Shown one piece after another: positions 1-11,700 of a stretch of 64,000 nucleotides of DNA. Every line of letters starts with the position of its first letter. The stretch's first letter is position 1. The translations under genes and the position numbers were made by a program. The stretch lies in the NCBI GenBank assembly GCA_029718625.1, contig CM056379.1:54085579-54149578 (forward strand), given 5' to 3'. The stretch is from Synaphobranchus kaupii. Lineage: Eukaryota > Chordata > Actinopteri > Anguilliformes > Synaphobranchidae. Under the pieces are notes generated by a model that was given only the letters and a program-made list of their open reading frames with translations, searched no databases and was not told the origin of the DNA.

Positions 1-1011
1 TCAGGTTCTTTACTGCTGACGTCTGAGGACATCCGTGGACATGCTCGTTTATCTAAGCGGCTGCCAGGAGCGTGGTGCGCACCGGACTTAACAGAGCACA
101 CAAAGCGCTGCTATCAGAAGGTCGTGAGCCCAGTGAATGCGTGAGCCCAGTGAACCGCGCACAGGCACATACCACGGTGTGCGAGTGCTCGCAGTGGGGA
201 ATGTGGATACGGCAGGGCAGCACTTTAGCTAGCTTCCGCCCAGCTGTCTAGACTCTTGCAACAATAGAGGTTGAAGATATATCTTCACAGTAAATATCTT
301 CCCTTTCTTACTCAGTTTAACAACATAAACGCCACACATTGGAGATAAAGAGTCTTTAAAGACGACATGTTTCTGCCATAGGTGTTCTACAGTAAAATAT
401 TTCAAAGCGGATGTCAGTCAGCTTAGACTGAGATCAAACACTGGGACCTTTTGCCCTAGTCACAGACTTGTTCTTGCCCTGGAAATTCACCAGTTGTAAA
501 TCGGCTATAACACAGAGCTCTCCTTCTGTTCTCCTCTCGGGGGCGATGCTTGACTCCACTCACGTTTCTCTCCTGCTGCCGAGATTGCAGCAGACTGAGT
601 GGACACTACCTTGACCTTGCCGTGACTTTTTCCTGCCTTTGACAGTCAGAGGAGTGCGCAGCTGGTCTTTCTGCAGTCAGCACCCACAACTAGCAGTGTT
701 GCCGGGTCATATTTCTCCATTCCCAGAGCTTGCAGTGCGGCGTGGCTCAAGTGTGACCTGAGACTTCAATTGGTTTGCGCTGTAACGTCCTATAAATTAA
801 TCCGTTAATAAATGGGCCATGAATTAACATACAGTGTGTGTTGATAACTGTTGTGATCAATCCCTTTCATTAATGACATTTGGTGTCATTCCAGTTGGAC
901 AATGGTCAGCTTAATGGGTTTTGTTATTATAGGTTTGTAGTTTTATGACCGAAGAGATTTCACTGGGGCTCTGTAGCAATTAGCTTCAAAGTCTGACTCA
1001 TGATTTTTATT
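1..1011. other. Non-coding stretch, nothing recognised
   Basis: No protein similarity, inverted repeat or LTR end is visible. The only local structure is a 15-bp direct repeat (CGTGAGCCCAGTGAA at 123-137 and 140-154). Composition is less AT-rich than the rest of the window, so a host exon or UTR is possible, but no open frame supports one. Confidence 0.4.
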
Positions 1012-1056
1012 CTTTATTTGGCAGATACTCTTGTTCAGAGTGGCATACAGTACAAG
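1012..1056 (-). repeat. Degenerate 3' tail of an L2-type LINE or SINE
   Basis: The string around TTTATTTGGCAGATACTC followed by a variant of CAAAGCGACATACAG is the reverse complement of the conserved fish tail GTCGCTCTGGATAAGAGCGT...CTGCCAAATGA, which is seen in better condition at 36080-36130. Only the tail is present and the body is gone. The LTR at 1066 lies immediately next to it. Confidence 0.5.
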
Positions 1057-1065
1057 TGAGACGGG

Positions 1066-2126
1066 TGCGTGAGGGTAGGACCCAAAATGCACGACTCAAA
1101 CAGTAGTTGCAAATAAAGTCCCGTGAGGGCTTTAATGGGGGAATGTCCAAAGAGCGTGGCCAAAAAACAAGCAAAGTTCATACACGAAAAAATCCAGCCA
1201 AAACCAATGTACAGTACCGAGGGAGAAGGCAGTCTCAGAATCGGTACACCATGCAATAGTCCAGTAACCAGAGTAGCTGTCAGCGGGGCAGAAGTACAGC
1301 AGACGGTAGGCAGGCTCGAAGTCCAAGACGGTGCAAGAGTCAAGACCGGAGTCCGCTCCGCGGGGCAAAAGTACAAAGACAGCAGGCAATAACTCGTGGT
1401 ACAGGCAGGCAGTGGTCAACAAAACAAAAGTCAGTAACAGTGGTCAAAAACAGGCTTGGATCGTAAACAAAAGACAGGCTTGGAAAACCGCTCAAGAGTG
1501 CACTGTAAACAGGAGGCAACAATTTTGCAAAGACAAGACATGAACACTGAGCTTAAATGCAGGTGTAGACAGGTGCAGACACTTAGCTTGAGAGCAGCAT
1601 GCGAATGGAAATCAGGTGTGGAAGGCTGACAAGGTAGAAAGATAATTAGTAATCGTTAGTAATAAACCTATCCTGACCTAGCATTACTAAATTAGTAAAT
1701 GACATGCACGAGAAACATAAGGTAAACATGAACACATGGTTAGAGAGTTAGTATTACCCAATCCTGATCTAATGTTAGTAGATTAGTAAATAGACATGGG
1801 AGAATGAAACAATTACGGAAGCGTGAGCAACAGTAAGAGAGAGAGAGAGGGAAACAGCATGAACGCAAGGCTGTGGAAAAACACGGAAATGTGTATGCTA
1901 AACAATGAACGGAAAACGTAACATGAATAAAATATAAAACGTGACATGACAAGAAAATAAATCGTAACAATAATCAAACAATAAACGTGACATGACATGA
2001 AAAGTAACTAGAATTAAACATAACAGTGGCGTGACTAGACTAAACACAATACGTGACATTAACAAGAAATCTAACTAAGACAGAAAAGAAACATGAAACA
2101 TGACATGACAGGCTAGAATCGTGACA
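1066..2126 (-). mobile_element. Solo LTR, Gypsy-like, minus strand
   Basis: Read on the minus strand it begins TGTCACGATTC at 2126 and ends with ACCCTCACGCA at 1066, so it has TG...CA ends. Its 3' end resembles the better-preserved LTR at 31081-32264, which ends CTACCCTGACA. Both also carry repeated TACTAACATTAG-type strings in the first half, a TATA-like ATTTAAG (minus strand, 1552-1558) and an ATTAAA poly(A) signal (1131-1136) near the 3' end. The flanking pentamers ACGGG and ACAAG match at only three of five positions, so the target duplication is decayed or my boundary is slightly off. No internal gag or pol lies beside it. Short open frames inside it are not genes. Confidence 0.6.
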
Positions 2127-2536
2127 ACAAGGCCCTCATATGCATTATGACAAGATACATTACATGCATGTCGCAACAGCCATACAAAGATGGAAATACA
2201 TGATCTTATGGTACTGCAGACATGCTATAGTGCCTAACATCAGTGAGTAAAATCATTCCAGTTCTGCTGTAATCAGCATACTCTATGTACAACTGATCAG
2301 CACATTTTTATTTACATGTAATTTAACATTGGAATCTAACATTTCCAGTAGCATCAATTTGGTTGATTCCCAATTTAAATGAATGCCTAATGGAAAATGT
2401 GCAAATCAAGATGGAAATTAGTTCACATTTAAATTAATATTTAAAAAATGCTTTAGAAAGGCAAATGCACAGTTGTACTTTGCACAAAACTCACTTTACT
2501 TAACTGAATTATGTTTTTCCTCACTTGATGAGTCAT
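2127..2536. other. Non-coding stretch, nothing recognised
   Basis: AT-rich sequence between the solo LTR and the TTAA element. I see no ends, motifs or open frame. Confidence 0.4.
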
Positions 2537-2540
2537 TTAA

Positions 2541-3183
2541 AGGGATAGTTCGGAATTTTGGACATAATGTCTCAATTACAACTTACCCATGATGTAGTTG
2601 ATTGATGGAAACCATTTTCAGCTAATTCCATGCTGTCCCTTCTTTTGGACATACACACGTTGCTAATGCTAGTGCAACTCTAAGGTAACCGGTAGCATCC
2701 ACTACCAAACACACTTAAACACTCCACAGTGCATCCAAAGCAAATAAAATACAACGACAGTCTATCTGGGGAGCGATAGTTTACGTTACCTACGAATGTA
2801 TTGCCGGCACTGGTCGAATACAACAACAAAGAAGAGCAACAAGTTGCTATGGCCACGTTCGCTCCGCCGCCGTACTTCCACAGAGAATATAGGTCAACAC
2901 AAAGTAAAGGATTCAACGATAGTTTGACTTCAAAAATGATGGTATAAACACTCAAAATAACCCCGATAGACTGTCGTCATATTTTATTTGCTTTGGGTGC
3001 ACTGTGGAGTGTTTAAGTGTGTTTGGTAGTGGATGCTACCATAGAGTTGCGCTAGCATTACTAACGTGTGTATGTCCAAAAGAAGGGACAGCATGGAATT
3101 AGCTGAAAATGGTTTCCATCAATCAACTACATCATGGGTAAGTCGTAATTGTGACATTATGTCCCAAATTCCGAACTATCCCT
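2541..3183. mobile_element. TTAA-flanked foldback DNA transposon (non-autonomous)
   Basis: The ends are AGGGATAGTTCGGAATTTTGG and its inverted counterpart. They sit directly between two TTAA tetramers (2537-2540 and 3184-3187), the target duplication typical of piggyBac and Kolobok elements. The inverted arms run far inside: the segment at 2590-2735 is mirrored at 2990-3140. The whole 643-bp element could therefore fold on itself around a short, non-repeated core at about 2760-2980. It encodes no transposase and must have been mobilised in trans. Similar AGG...CCT ends inside TTAA occur at 27685-28188 and 35213-36343. Confidence 0.8.
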
Positions 3184-3187
3184 TTAA

Positions 3188-4820
3188 GGCATCTTTATTT
3201 GTGAGATGTGGGGCTTTCTCAAAACACATGCTACTGAAATTTTCCCCAACAAAGCATTTTGGAACCACCCGCCCAAGAGAGATTGCTTTATTAACTCTTA
3301 CAGACACATTTTCTTTAAGGTACTAATTCTAAACGGAGCTCTTCAGGTACATCTCAAGTATTGAATTGAGATACAGATAATAGATAACAGTTGATGGCAT
3401 AGAGCCAATAAACTGGGTTGATGTAACAGTCATTCTCTGCTGAAACTTTCTGGCTCCTTTCTTACTTGTCTACAGGGAAGATGTGATTATTTTTGTTTGT
3501 CCTTAGGTTGTATTTCAGGTTGAAAAATCACCTTGTTTCACACCAACACTTCACACTGCCCTGACAAACAAGCAGATGGAGCTGCTGCTGCTGCTGCTGG
3601 ATGTTTTGTTGGTGGTAGGGAAGCTAAATGAGAATGCTGGAGACACCGCTCCAGGGCTCAAGTTGCATTGCGCTGCCTTCCTTGGGTCTAATCAAATCAC
3701 TGCTCTGTTGTTATATGGTCTGTTGTAACCCTTTATCATCCCATCAAATCAAATTCTGAGTTTTTTGGAAAATAATAAGGTATTTGGTGATCATTCAAAG
3801 TTTGTACAGAGGTACAATTTGTCACTGCAGTATTTGTCAGTGCAGAGCTCACCCACTTATATTTGTGGATCTGTGACAGTGACATTTCCTTCCCTAAACC
3901 ATTACCTGGATATGTGGCCCAATGTTTTGTAAACTAATGACCAGATCACAAAATTGATGTATCTGTGTGTCACTGTGCTCTCATGCCACAGCAGGTAAAC
4001 AACTGTAAATTCCCAGTCTGACTTCCTGTTGACGTTTCATTCCTGCTTGAATTTCTTTCACTTTTCAGATTACAACTAATACATTTCTATAAAAAAAACA
4101 AACTAGAGCTGTGATGAAGCAATTTCGGTATGTTTTAAATCATGTCTTAGACATATGAGAATTGAAAACACCCTTTGCAACAGGCAAAATGCTCATTGGC
4201 TTTACAGTTTTGCAAATAAAATTCTGAATTTCAAAACAGGATAAGGCCTGCAGTTTTTGTAATCTCACAAGACAATTGTTAACGATGCAGTGGATAGCTG
4301 TGGGTGGTTGGCGCCTGACACATGCATAGCACAGCACATGCTACCAGGTGATCATTAGAGCGTTGAAGCCGTGGGCAGGCTGTCAATCAGAACTTTGGGT
4401 GTGGAATGATGGCGAGAGGATTAATCACTGGGGCGGGTAGGGCAAGGTGCTCTTCCTCAGCAAAAGAAGCGGGATCTCACAGCTCACTGCAGTGTTTTTC
4501 CTATATGCACCTATATGACCGCCGCTGCTGAATTATTTTTTTTTAAAAACTTTTTTGTAAACAAAACAATCCACTCTCTCCCCTTCAAAATGCTGGAGTA
4601 AACGGCCTTGTAAACGTTTTAGAGTAACGTAAAAACATTTTAAACGTAAAGCGCTTTCATGGAAAAGTTGCTGTCATAAACTCATTTGAAATGCGATTGT
4701 GTCCAAACTTTCTAAGCAAAGCTAACTTTCAGCAAGGTCGTATATGGCCAGTGCAAGCTAGCAAATGCAGCTGTTCTGACGAGAGAAGGCCATAAATGTA
4801 CAACATTTTGAAGTGCTGGA
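3188..4820. other. Non-coding stretch with a short CTG microsatellite
   Basis: The only feature seen is a (GCT)n run of about 19 bp at 3581-3599. No coding similarity and no transposon ends were recognised. The open frames here are short and look random. Confidence 0.4.
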
Positions 4821-4945
4821 CTGCGTTCAGATCCAAAATTAATGCTTTCTTCCTGTCATTCCCTTCCCTTGCTTCAATGTGAATTCCCTTGAATCAAGGG
4901 AAGGGAACGACAGGAAGAAAGAATTAAATTCGGATCTGAACGCAG
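4821..4945. repeat. 125-bp imperfect hairpin
   Basis: CTGCGTTCAGATCC at the left is mirrored by GGATCTGAACGCAG at the right. The stem continues through AATGCTTTCTTCCTGTCATT and CCCTTCCCTTG, with a loop near 4875-4890. Mismatches are few. It may be a very small MITE, but no target duplication is clear. Confidence 0.65.
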
Positions 4946-4949
4946 CCCT

Positions 4950-5190
4950 GTAGTCATGGGCGTAGGATTATGGGGGGAAACGGGGGATGTGTCCCCGCCA
5001 ATGTTTGGAAAGAGTCGAATTGTCCCCCCCAACCATAATTGATCCCTCTCCCATGTAAAGCTTACAGTCAATAAAGGCTGCAACAACGGTAAAAAATGAC
5101 TTAAATTTATGCGGAAAGATATGTAACCCCTGTAAACATAGTATGAATTATTGACCCACCCCCTCGCTACTTCAAACAGTAGCAATGGTT
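4950..5190. repeat. Fragment of a G-rich fish repeat end
   Basis: The string GGGCGTAGGATTATGGGGG, followed by GGGATGTGTCCCCGCC, resembles the terminal part of a common fish DNA repeat recognised from memory. No opposite end is found nearby, so it is either a truncated copy or a chance G-rich stretch. A related C/G-rich block lies at 6930-7060. Confidence 0.3.
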
Positions 5191-5346
5191 TATCTCAAGG
5201 CCACAAGTTTGAGTTTATGAAAGCACAAATGGGATATGTAGTCAACAATTAGGGGTGATTGCTCAAGCCGATAATACTATGGACTTTAATTCCCATAACC
5301 CAGTGTTTTGTGTAACGTTATGGATGTGTTATAATCAGGTTGGTTG

Positions 5347-5440
5347 CAATGGAGAAGTCAGACCGCAAAAAAAGACGAGTAACTTCACAGAGTATGAAAT
5401 CGAGATGCTCGTTACGGGGGTAGAGCAGATGGTTTGTTGG
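5347..5440 (+). pseudogene. Myb/SANT-like domain exon remnant (Harbinger-type accessory gene)
   Basis: An ATG at about 5350 opens MEKSDRKKRR. One base out of frame, the sequence continues as NFTEYEIEMLVTGVEQ. Together these resemble the start of the Myb/SANT-like DNA-binding domain found in the second gene of Harbinger/PIF transposons and in host proteins such as NAIF1. The two halves are joined if the A7 run at about 5369 had one more A, so a slippage frameshift is the simplest explanation. The exon probably ends near 5440. No transposase of the Harbinger type is visible around it. The family call rests on one helix-like motif, so a chance match cannot be excluded. Confidence 0.45.
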
Positions 5441-5699
5441 TATGTAGGCGGCCTTTGCTACGTTTAACCTGAAACAGTCCTCTCAACTGAAAATCAAATC
5501 AAAATCCCCACAGTGAATAAAAGAACCGCCGACCCAGAAGTTTCCCCATTCAGGTAGGCGAGGCTACTGTCAGCGCTGTTCCTAACCTAGCTAACTACTC
5601 CTTATTTTTCTACAGTCTATACCTTATATATACGTTAAAAAAAGTACATGTTTTTTCATAACAACAAGCAATGTATTACAGCCACAACTGCGATAACGT

Positions 5700-5930
5700 T
5701 AGGTAGCACTGTGGAAATGTCGACGTTGCTGGACAATTGAGTAGAGAATTTCTTCAGGGTTCATCAGAAAACAGCTTCTTAAATGTAGGCTATTTGGTTC
5801 CTTAAAATGTTTATTGCCCTGCAGTGCAACATGAGAGGCTGATGTATTCGCAAGCGGCAACACTGTAAGACACTGTAATTAGCCTAATTTAGAAGTTCAG
5901 AGAAATGTGAATACCATAATTGGGATGTCG
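5700..5930 (+). repeat. Old partial copy of the sequence inside the piggyBac-like element at 30.1 kb
   Basis: Segments around GGAAATGTCGAC, CTTCAGGGTTCATCAGAAAAC and a Leu-rich-looking TTGGTTCCTTAAA recur in the same order at about 30437-30550. A further match surrounds TTCGCAAGCGGC / TTCGCAAGAGGC (30845). No TTAA ends are preserved here. Confidence 0.5.
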
Positions 5931-5947
5931 GCGACTACCACTAAAGG

Positions 5948-6705
5948 CAGTGGTTCTTAAACTCGGTCCTGGGGCCCCCTGCATATGCTGGTTTTCGTTC
6001 CAATCACAATTGCAATCCCAGAATTTGAACAGGTTGTTGATTTTTCTTAATTAGGTGTTTTTCATGTTTAGAGGGATTATTTCCCCTCTGAAGCCACATT
6101 ATGTTAGAAATAGCTATGCATGTCATGAATAATAAAAGTCAAATATTCACATTGTACTATATTGCAAACAATTACAAAAAGAGAGGTAAAAATGTTTTAA
6201 CTGATCAAATTAAACAAATTAAAGACTGAGGTGAATCAATAGGCTCCTAATTGATGAAATTGTGGACACATTGGCAACTAAAACTAGAGACTTGGTAAAT
6301 AATGAACAATTCAAAAGACAAAGCAAATGATAATGAGCCAAACCTGCATTGTGTTAATAAGTTTAAGGAAAAATTAAGGAACTTAAAACACAAGTGTTCA
6401 ACTACTGAATTAGGAACTTATTTATTCACCTCAGTCTTTAAATTGGTCAGTTTAAAAAAATGTTACCTTGTATTATTGTTTGCAAGATAGCACTGTAAGC
6501 ACAATGTGAACATGGCATAGTCTTCATGGTATGCATAACTATTTCTGACAATTTGTCTTAAGAGGGTAAATAATCCCACTAAACATGAAAAACACCTAAT
6601 TAAGAAAAATTCACACAGCTTGTTAAAATTTTGGGATTGCAATTGTGGTTGGAACGGAAACCAGCATACACAGGGGACCCCCAGGACCGAGGTTGAGAAC
6701 CACAG
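5948..6705. mobile_element. hAT-type foldback element (Charlie/Tip100-like ends)
   Basis: The left end is CAGTGGTTCTTAAACTCGG and the right end is a mirrored GGTTGAGAACCACAG. The arms are long: about 5948-6240 is inverted at about 6410-6705, including GCAATTGTGATTGG / CCAATCACAATTGC-like strings. The loop is about 170 bp. There is no transposase. It is the same family as the copy at 29737-32271 and, being uninterrupted, serves as the empty-site reference for the insertion in that copy. An 8-bp target duplication is not clear. Confidence 0.75.
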
Positions 6706-6779
6706 AGTTTAAAATGTTATAAACTTATCTTATCCACTAATGTACTGATTAGCCTACCATGGCTTTAGATTTATATGAA

Positions 6780-7250
6780 AGCATCTCAAATCTCGCCTAG
6801 TGCTTTGGAAAAAAAAAAAAAAACTTCTCCAAAATGTTCATAAATAAAACATTTTATTTTAGAAAATGCCCTGGGTGAGGTTGTGTAGAAATGCAGGAAA
6901 TGAGAAAATTTGAGCAGGAAAGGCTCAAATTTTTCTGGGGGAGGACCCCCAGACACCCCGATACTTCGTATTGCTTTCCTCACGGGAATGGGGGAATGGT
7001 TGAGGGCCTCAGTCCAATAGTCATGGTTCGCTACTGTTGGATGCTATATTATTAGTGTCCCCCTCCATTATCATCACAAAGAACATTTACTGTTTGTGGT
7101 CCCAATGTTCAAATGAAACCTATGCCCCTGCCTGTAGTTGTCCTTGACTGTACTGTATGTACTTAGGCCTCGAGAGCCCTTCCGGTGCCGGCAGACACAT
7201 AGAAACCTCCCGGCAGGGTGCGCTTTGTGAGTGCACAATTTTAAAAAAAA
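6780..7250. repeat. Degenerate DNA-repeat fragment
   Basis: Contains a 14-A run (6809-6822) and the string TTTTTCTGGGGGAGGACCCC, which recurs in fish hAT-derived repeats as I know them. Boundaries are not defined. The Tc1 element at 7271 has inserted at its right side, in a (TA)n tract at 7253-7270. Confidence 0.35.
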
Positions 7251-7270
7251 ATTATATATATATATATATA

Positions 7271-8797
7271 CACTACTCACAAAAAGTTAGGGATATTTGG
7301 CTTTCGGGTGAAATTTATGGAAAATGTAAGTTCACGCTACAGTGATATTATACGTATCATGAAAGTAGGGCATTTAAGTAGAAGCATGCAATGGTGATTT
7401 CCTCATCTCAAACAATTTATTGAAACAAAAGCCAACAACAGTGGTGGGTATACCACAACAAAAATGTCAATGTCTCAATAACTTGTCATGTGCCCTTGAG
7501 CATCAATTACAGCTTGACAACGACGTCTCATTTTGTTCACAAGTCGACTTATTGTCTGCTGAGGCATGGCATCCCACTCTTCTTGAAGGGCGGCCCTCAG
7601 GTCATTGAGGTTCTGGGGTACAGAGTTACGAGCCTCTACACGGTGAGTCAGCTGATCCCATAGGTTTTCTATGGGATTCAGGTCTGGAGAAAGTGCAGGC
7701 CACTCCATTTGAGGTACCCCAGTCTCCAGCAGCCTTTCCCTAATGATGCGACCTCGATGAGCTGGAGCATTGTCGTCCATGAAGATGAAATTAGGCCTGT
7801 GTTGTTCATGCAGGGGCACAATGACTGGATTAATGATGTTATTCAGGTAGTATGGGCTTGTCACTGTACCATTCACAAAGTGTAGGGCAGTTCTGTATTG
7901 ACTAGACACACCTGCCCACACTGTAACATCGCCACCACCAAAGGGTCGTCTGGTGACAACAGTGGCTGATGCATAGCGCTCTCCTTGACGTCTCCAACAT
8001 CGTTGGCGGCCATCATTTCTGCTCAACGTGAATCGACTTTCATCAGAGAACAGCACTGGCCCACTGGTCCCTCGTCCAGCGTAAATGCTCCCTGGCCCAT
8101 GCAAGACGATGACGCCTGTGCCTGGTGGTGTGGTCAGGTACCCTTGCAGGTCGTCTAGCACACAGACCACGCTGATGTAAACGGTTTCGAATGGTCTGAC
8201 GTGACACTTGGGTGCCTCTCACCTCCCTTAAATGTGCCTGGAGTTGAGTGGCATTCATCATCCGGTTCCGCAGGGCACTGTTCACAATGTAGCGGTCATC
8301 AGTGTGGGATGTGGCCAAAGGACGTCCACTTCTATGCCTTTCTGTGACTCTTCCAGTCTCTCTGTATCTCTGTTGCAACCTGCTGATGACACTGTGACAC
8401 TCTAAGCTCAGTGGCCACTTCCCTCTGAGAACATCCTGTTTGAAGCCTCGCAATGGTGAGGTACTGTTGATCAATTGTTAGGTGTCGTCTTGGTCTCATG
8501 ATGTCAAAATGTGAACAGCATGATGAAGAGGACTGTTTAAATACCAATTCTAATTGAACCAGGACATTTATTGGTCGATTCATGGATCAAACACCTGTTG
8601 TGAATTTTGCCGTTCAGCTCCTTGTTAGAGAACAGCAAGTTGTGCAAAAAGTACTGAAACATTGAATAGTTGGACATGTGCATTCAAAAGTTTAGAGAAG
8701 GTCAAATTAATTTAACCTGTAAAGGTTATAGTGCATTTTAGGTTCATCCTGAAATTTCACCCGAAAGCCGAATATCCCTAACTTTTTGTGAGTAGTG
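7271..8797 (-). mobile_element. Tc1-like DNA transposon, almost complete
   Basis: The perfect outer ends CACTACTCACAAAAAGTTAG and their inverse are bounded by TA dinucleotides (7269-7270 and 8798-8799), the Tc1/mariner target duplication. The inverted repeats extend about 45 bp and differ at only about one position, which points to a comparatively recent insertion. The single gene is on the minus strand (7475-8499). It landed in a (TA)n tract, as Tc1 elements often do. The 1527-bp length matches typical Tc1 elements of about 1.5-1.6 kb. Confidence 0.95.
7475..8499 (-). pseudogene. Tc1 transposase with two frameshifts
   Basis: The start is the ATG at 8497-8499 (MRPRRHLT...), followed by the paired HTH region with CSQREVA and the GRP-like GRPLATSH hinge (AT-hook type). 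The DDE domain follows, with [15 protein letters not shown] and NPIENLW. Between the second Asp and the Glu lie exactly 34 residues, giving DD34E as in Tc1. The intact protein would be about 340 residues, the usual family length. Two lesions separate three readable segments: an apparent 2-base loss at about 8391-8394, between ELRVSQ and VISRLQQRY, and another at about 8053-8056, just before VLFSDES. All catalytic residues are still encoded. The enzyme would cut and paste its own element in the nucleus, but this copy cannot make it. Confidence 0.93.
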
Positions 8798-8799
8798 TA

Positions 8800-11700
8800 T
8801 ATATAAGTGCTTCACCTCCACTGCTACAACTCCATCCTAGGGGAAACACTGCCCTGGGATGTGGGGTTCCAATTGGCCCATCTTGTGTCCCCCTGCATTA
8901 GCACTCCCGTAGCATTCCCAGCTAATGACGGGGGCAAGCCAGCCCAAGGGACAGGAGGACAGAGGACATAAGAAGGAGAGAGGGTGGTGTGGTACAAGCC
9001 ACAGATAGTCTGTACAGACTTTCAGAGGAGACGAGACAGCTCAACCATGCCACATGTATTTATATTGTATTCCTGTTTAGTGACCTAAAATATTATCAGG
9101 TTAAAATTAATTTATTTGTATTAAATACTTCAATGTTTAATTGTGCGTCATATTCAATATATTGTGGGATTTCATTTTCATATATTTTTTACTCATTCAT
9201 TCCTATATTTGTATTGCTGCTCAAAAAAATTTAAAAGTTTTAACAATGCTGCATGCAGCTGAATGCATTATTTAGTAAATAAAATTAAACCTGTTTTTAT
9301 CTTCAGACGATAATAACTATGAAGATTACTAAATGCTTGAGGCACTTCAAGCACTTCAGTACTTGAAAATCTCAACAGTTTCTGTATGATTATCAAATTA
9401 TTATATTTCCTGAATATTGTATGACTTCATACATAAAACAGGCTCAATTTGGGGAATATATCTAACAACCTGAGCTACATATTAAAGGACTACATAGCAC
9501 TGAAAGGGAAATGTATGTGTTTATACACTTACTGGACCGGGTTCATTCCCCACATTGTGATTCCAGTATGCCTAGCTTCCTCTATGGACCTTGCACAAAT
9601 CTACAGGGGGATTCCAGATCTATAGAGTTTGTGTGGGACCATAAATTCCCATAGCTCCAGAATTGGGGGGAGGGGGGGGGGGTCTAGTGGAAAGGGCAAA
9701 CTTTGGCTGTCACGAGTCCCTATCATTCATGTTTGTCAGCCCTCTCTATCTCATACCACCGTCTTTCTTTGTGAGAAGTTACAGGCAGTCAAAGCTATTC
9801 ACAGAATTGTTCATGGACGTTTTGCTCCCTGGCATCTATCCGTACTACCTTTAACCATTCATAACCATTTTAAGTAAAATTTGCATTACACAATTTTGGC
9901 AAGTTTTAGTGATTGCTGAACTTGCCAAACCTTGTTTTTGAAGAAAACAATTCTTGCTTTTAATTTAGTTAGTCAGAGTTAAGGCCAATGGTTGATTAAA
10001 TTAAGGCCATTAACTTTCATGATCGAGCTCACTGACTTGCCATCCAATAAAATATGCAATAGCAAAGTGTTGCGGAAGGAAGCCTTTGCTATTTCCCTGG
10101 TATGCCACACAGTTTACTCAGTTTTACATAAAAGATTTATGCAAAAAACATTGTTCTATAATTCATTAATTTCGACTTTTTTTATGCCAAGCACCTTGAG
10201 TATTTGTTTCTGGCAATATTTTTTTTAAATGACAAAAGATGTAAAACACCACAGAAAGCATCCTTATGTTGTGGCTGAGAGGCTTAATATGAATGTCTAA
10301 AAGCCATTACAGTTTGGAGGCATATCTGATAAAACTGAAATGTATAATAGGAAATTATAGGGCTTTTAGTCGTTCAGGATTTAAATCAGGGCATGACTCA
10401 GGACATTCTTCTGTGTCAGAATTGATTTACACTCGGTGACCACATCCCTGTCAGAGATCATACTTCATTAAGAATAAAAAGATAACTACTTAAGCTATCA
10501 AGCATCATCTTCAGTGTCATTTTTCTGGAGTTTGAGCTTGGGCGTGATTCATAATGGCACGTTACGAATACGGTTCCTTTGCTTGACAAAAAAATACCAC
10601 CGTGGAGCTGAGGGGCGTGTGTTTGTGAATTAACTTGGGAGGGGTCTGTGTGCACCTGCCTGGGGAGAACAGAACATGCTGTCAGTTGGTGCTGCATGAA
10701 GAGTGACTCACGCTGTCACAGAGCTGTGAAATCCACAGCACACAGGGCAAGGGCTGCCTTTTCCATCAACAGCGCAAAAAGGATCAACGGAAGCCTGCAC
10801 TGACAGCCGTGTGTCTGAGACCGGCCCTTTCGTAGGTTAGAGGTGTAGACAAGGGCCGGGGAATGGAAGATTGTCACTGTATGGCATGGTGACAAGAGGA
10901 ACTTCTCCGGAGTGCGCGGCGACTGGCTGACCAATCTGTTTGACTTCTGAAATTTGTTAAGCGACTGATATGGGCACATCATCTCTCACGCTGACAGTTT
11001 TGACATTATTTGAGTGCACAGTGGAAATGAGATGCCTTTCCTAGGGTCACTTTTGTGGTCATCCCTGTCACTCTCTCTTCTCAGAGAAGGACAGAGACTC
11101 CTTTCACTAGTGGTTTCAAAGAATTGAAACGTGAAGGCGGAATATCAGTCAAAAACTTCTGTCTTGAGGAGAGGACATCTCTCATACTATGATGGCTTCT
11201 ACTGGTTCCACTTTTGTAATTTCTGGATACAGGACAGAAAACCTTTTGGCATTATCCCAACAGAAAATGCCTATGTCACAAGCACTGATAGAGATACCTG
11301 TACTATGTGATTTGTGCGCCCTCTGTGAGAACTTGATACAGTGGAGGTAACAAAAAAAGGTATATTTTACTCCTATCATTTTGTCCATACAGATATATAC
11401 AGTGTCAATTGTCAGTCCAGAAATAGGCAAGCACACCCTTTGACATTTGACGCTGCTGTAAAATCTTTTTAATTCTACCACCCAGAAAAAATTTACAGTA
11501 CAGTACATTTTATTCATACACAGATCTTCCCTCAGCTGCTCTTACAATCCAGCCTTTCCACCTTCATTTTCCAGGGCCATCTGGATTGTCTGGGTAGCAT
11601 GATGCTGTCTTTGATGGTGAAAGAAAGCACTAAGCCGATTTCTCACTGGTTTATAAGTGGTGAATAATGACAACATTCTTAACTTTTTATTCCAACTTTA

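Noticed and set aside
1035..1543. Overlapping open frames on both strands
   Set aside because: They fall within a solo LTR (1066-2126) or its flank, have no domain, and overlap one another on opposite strands.
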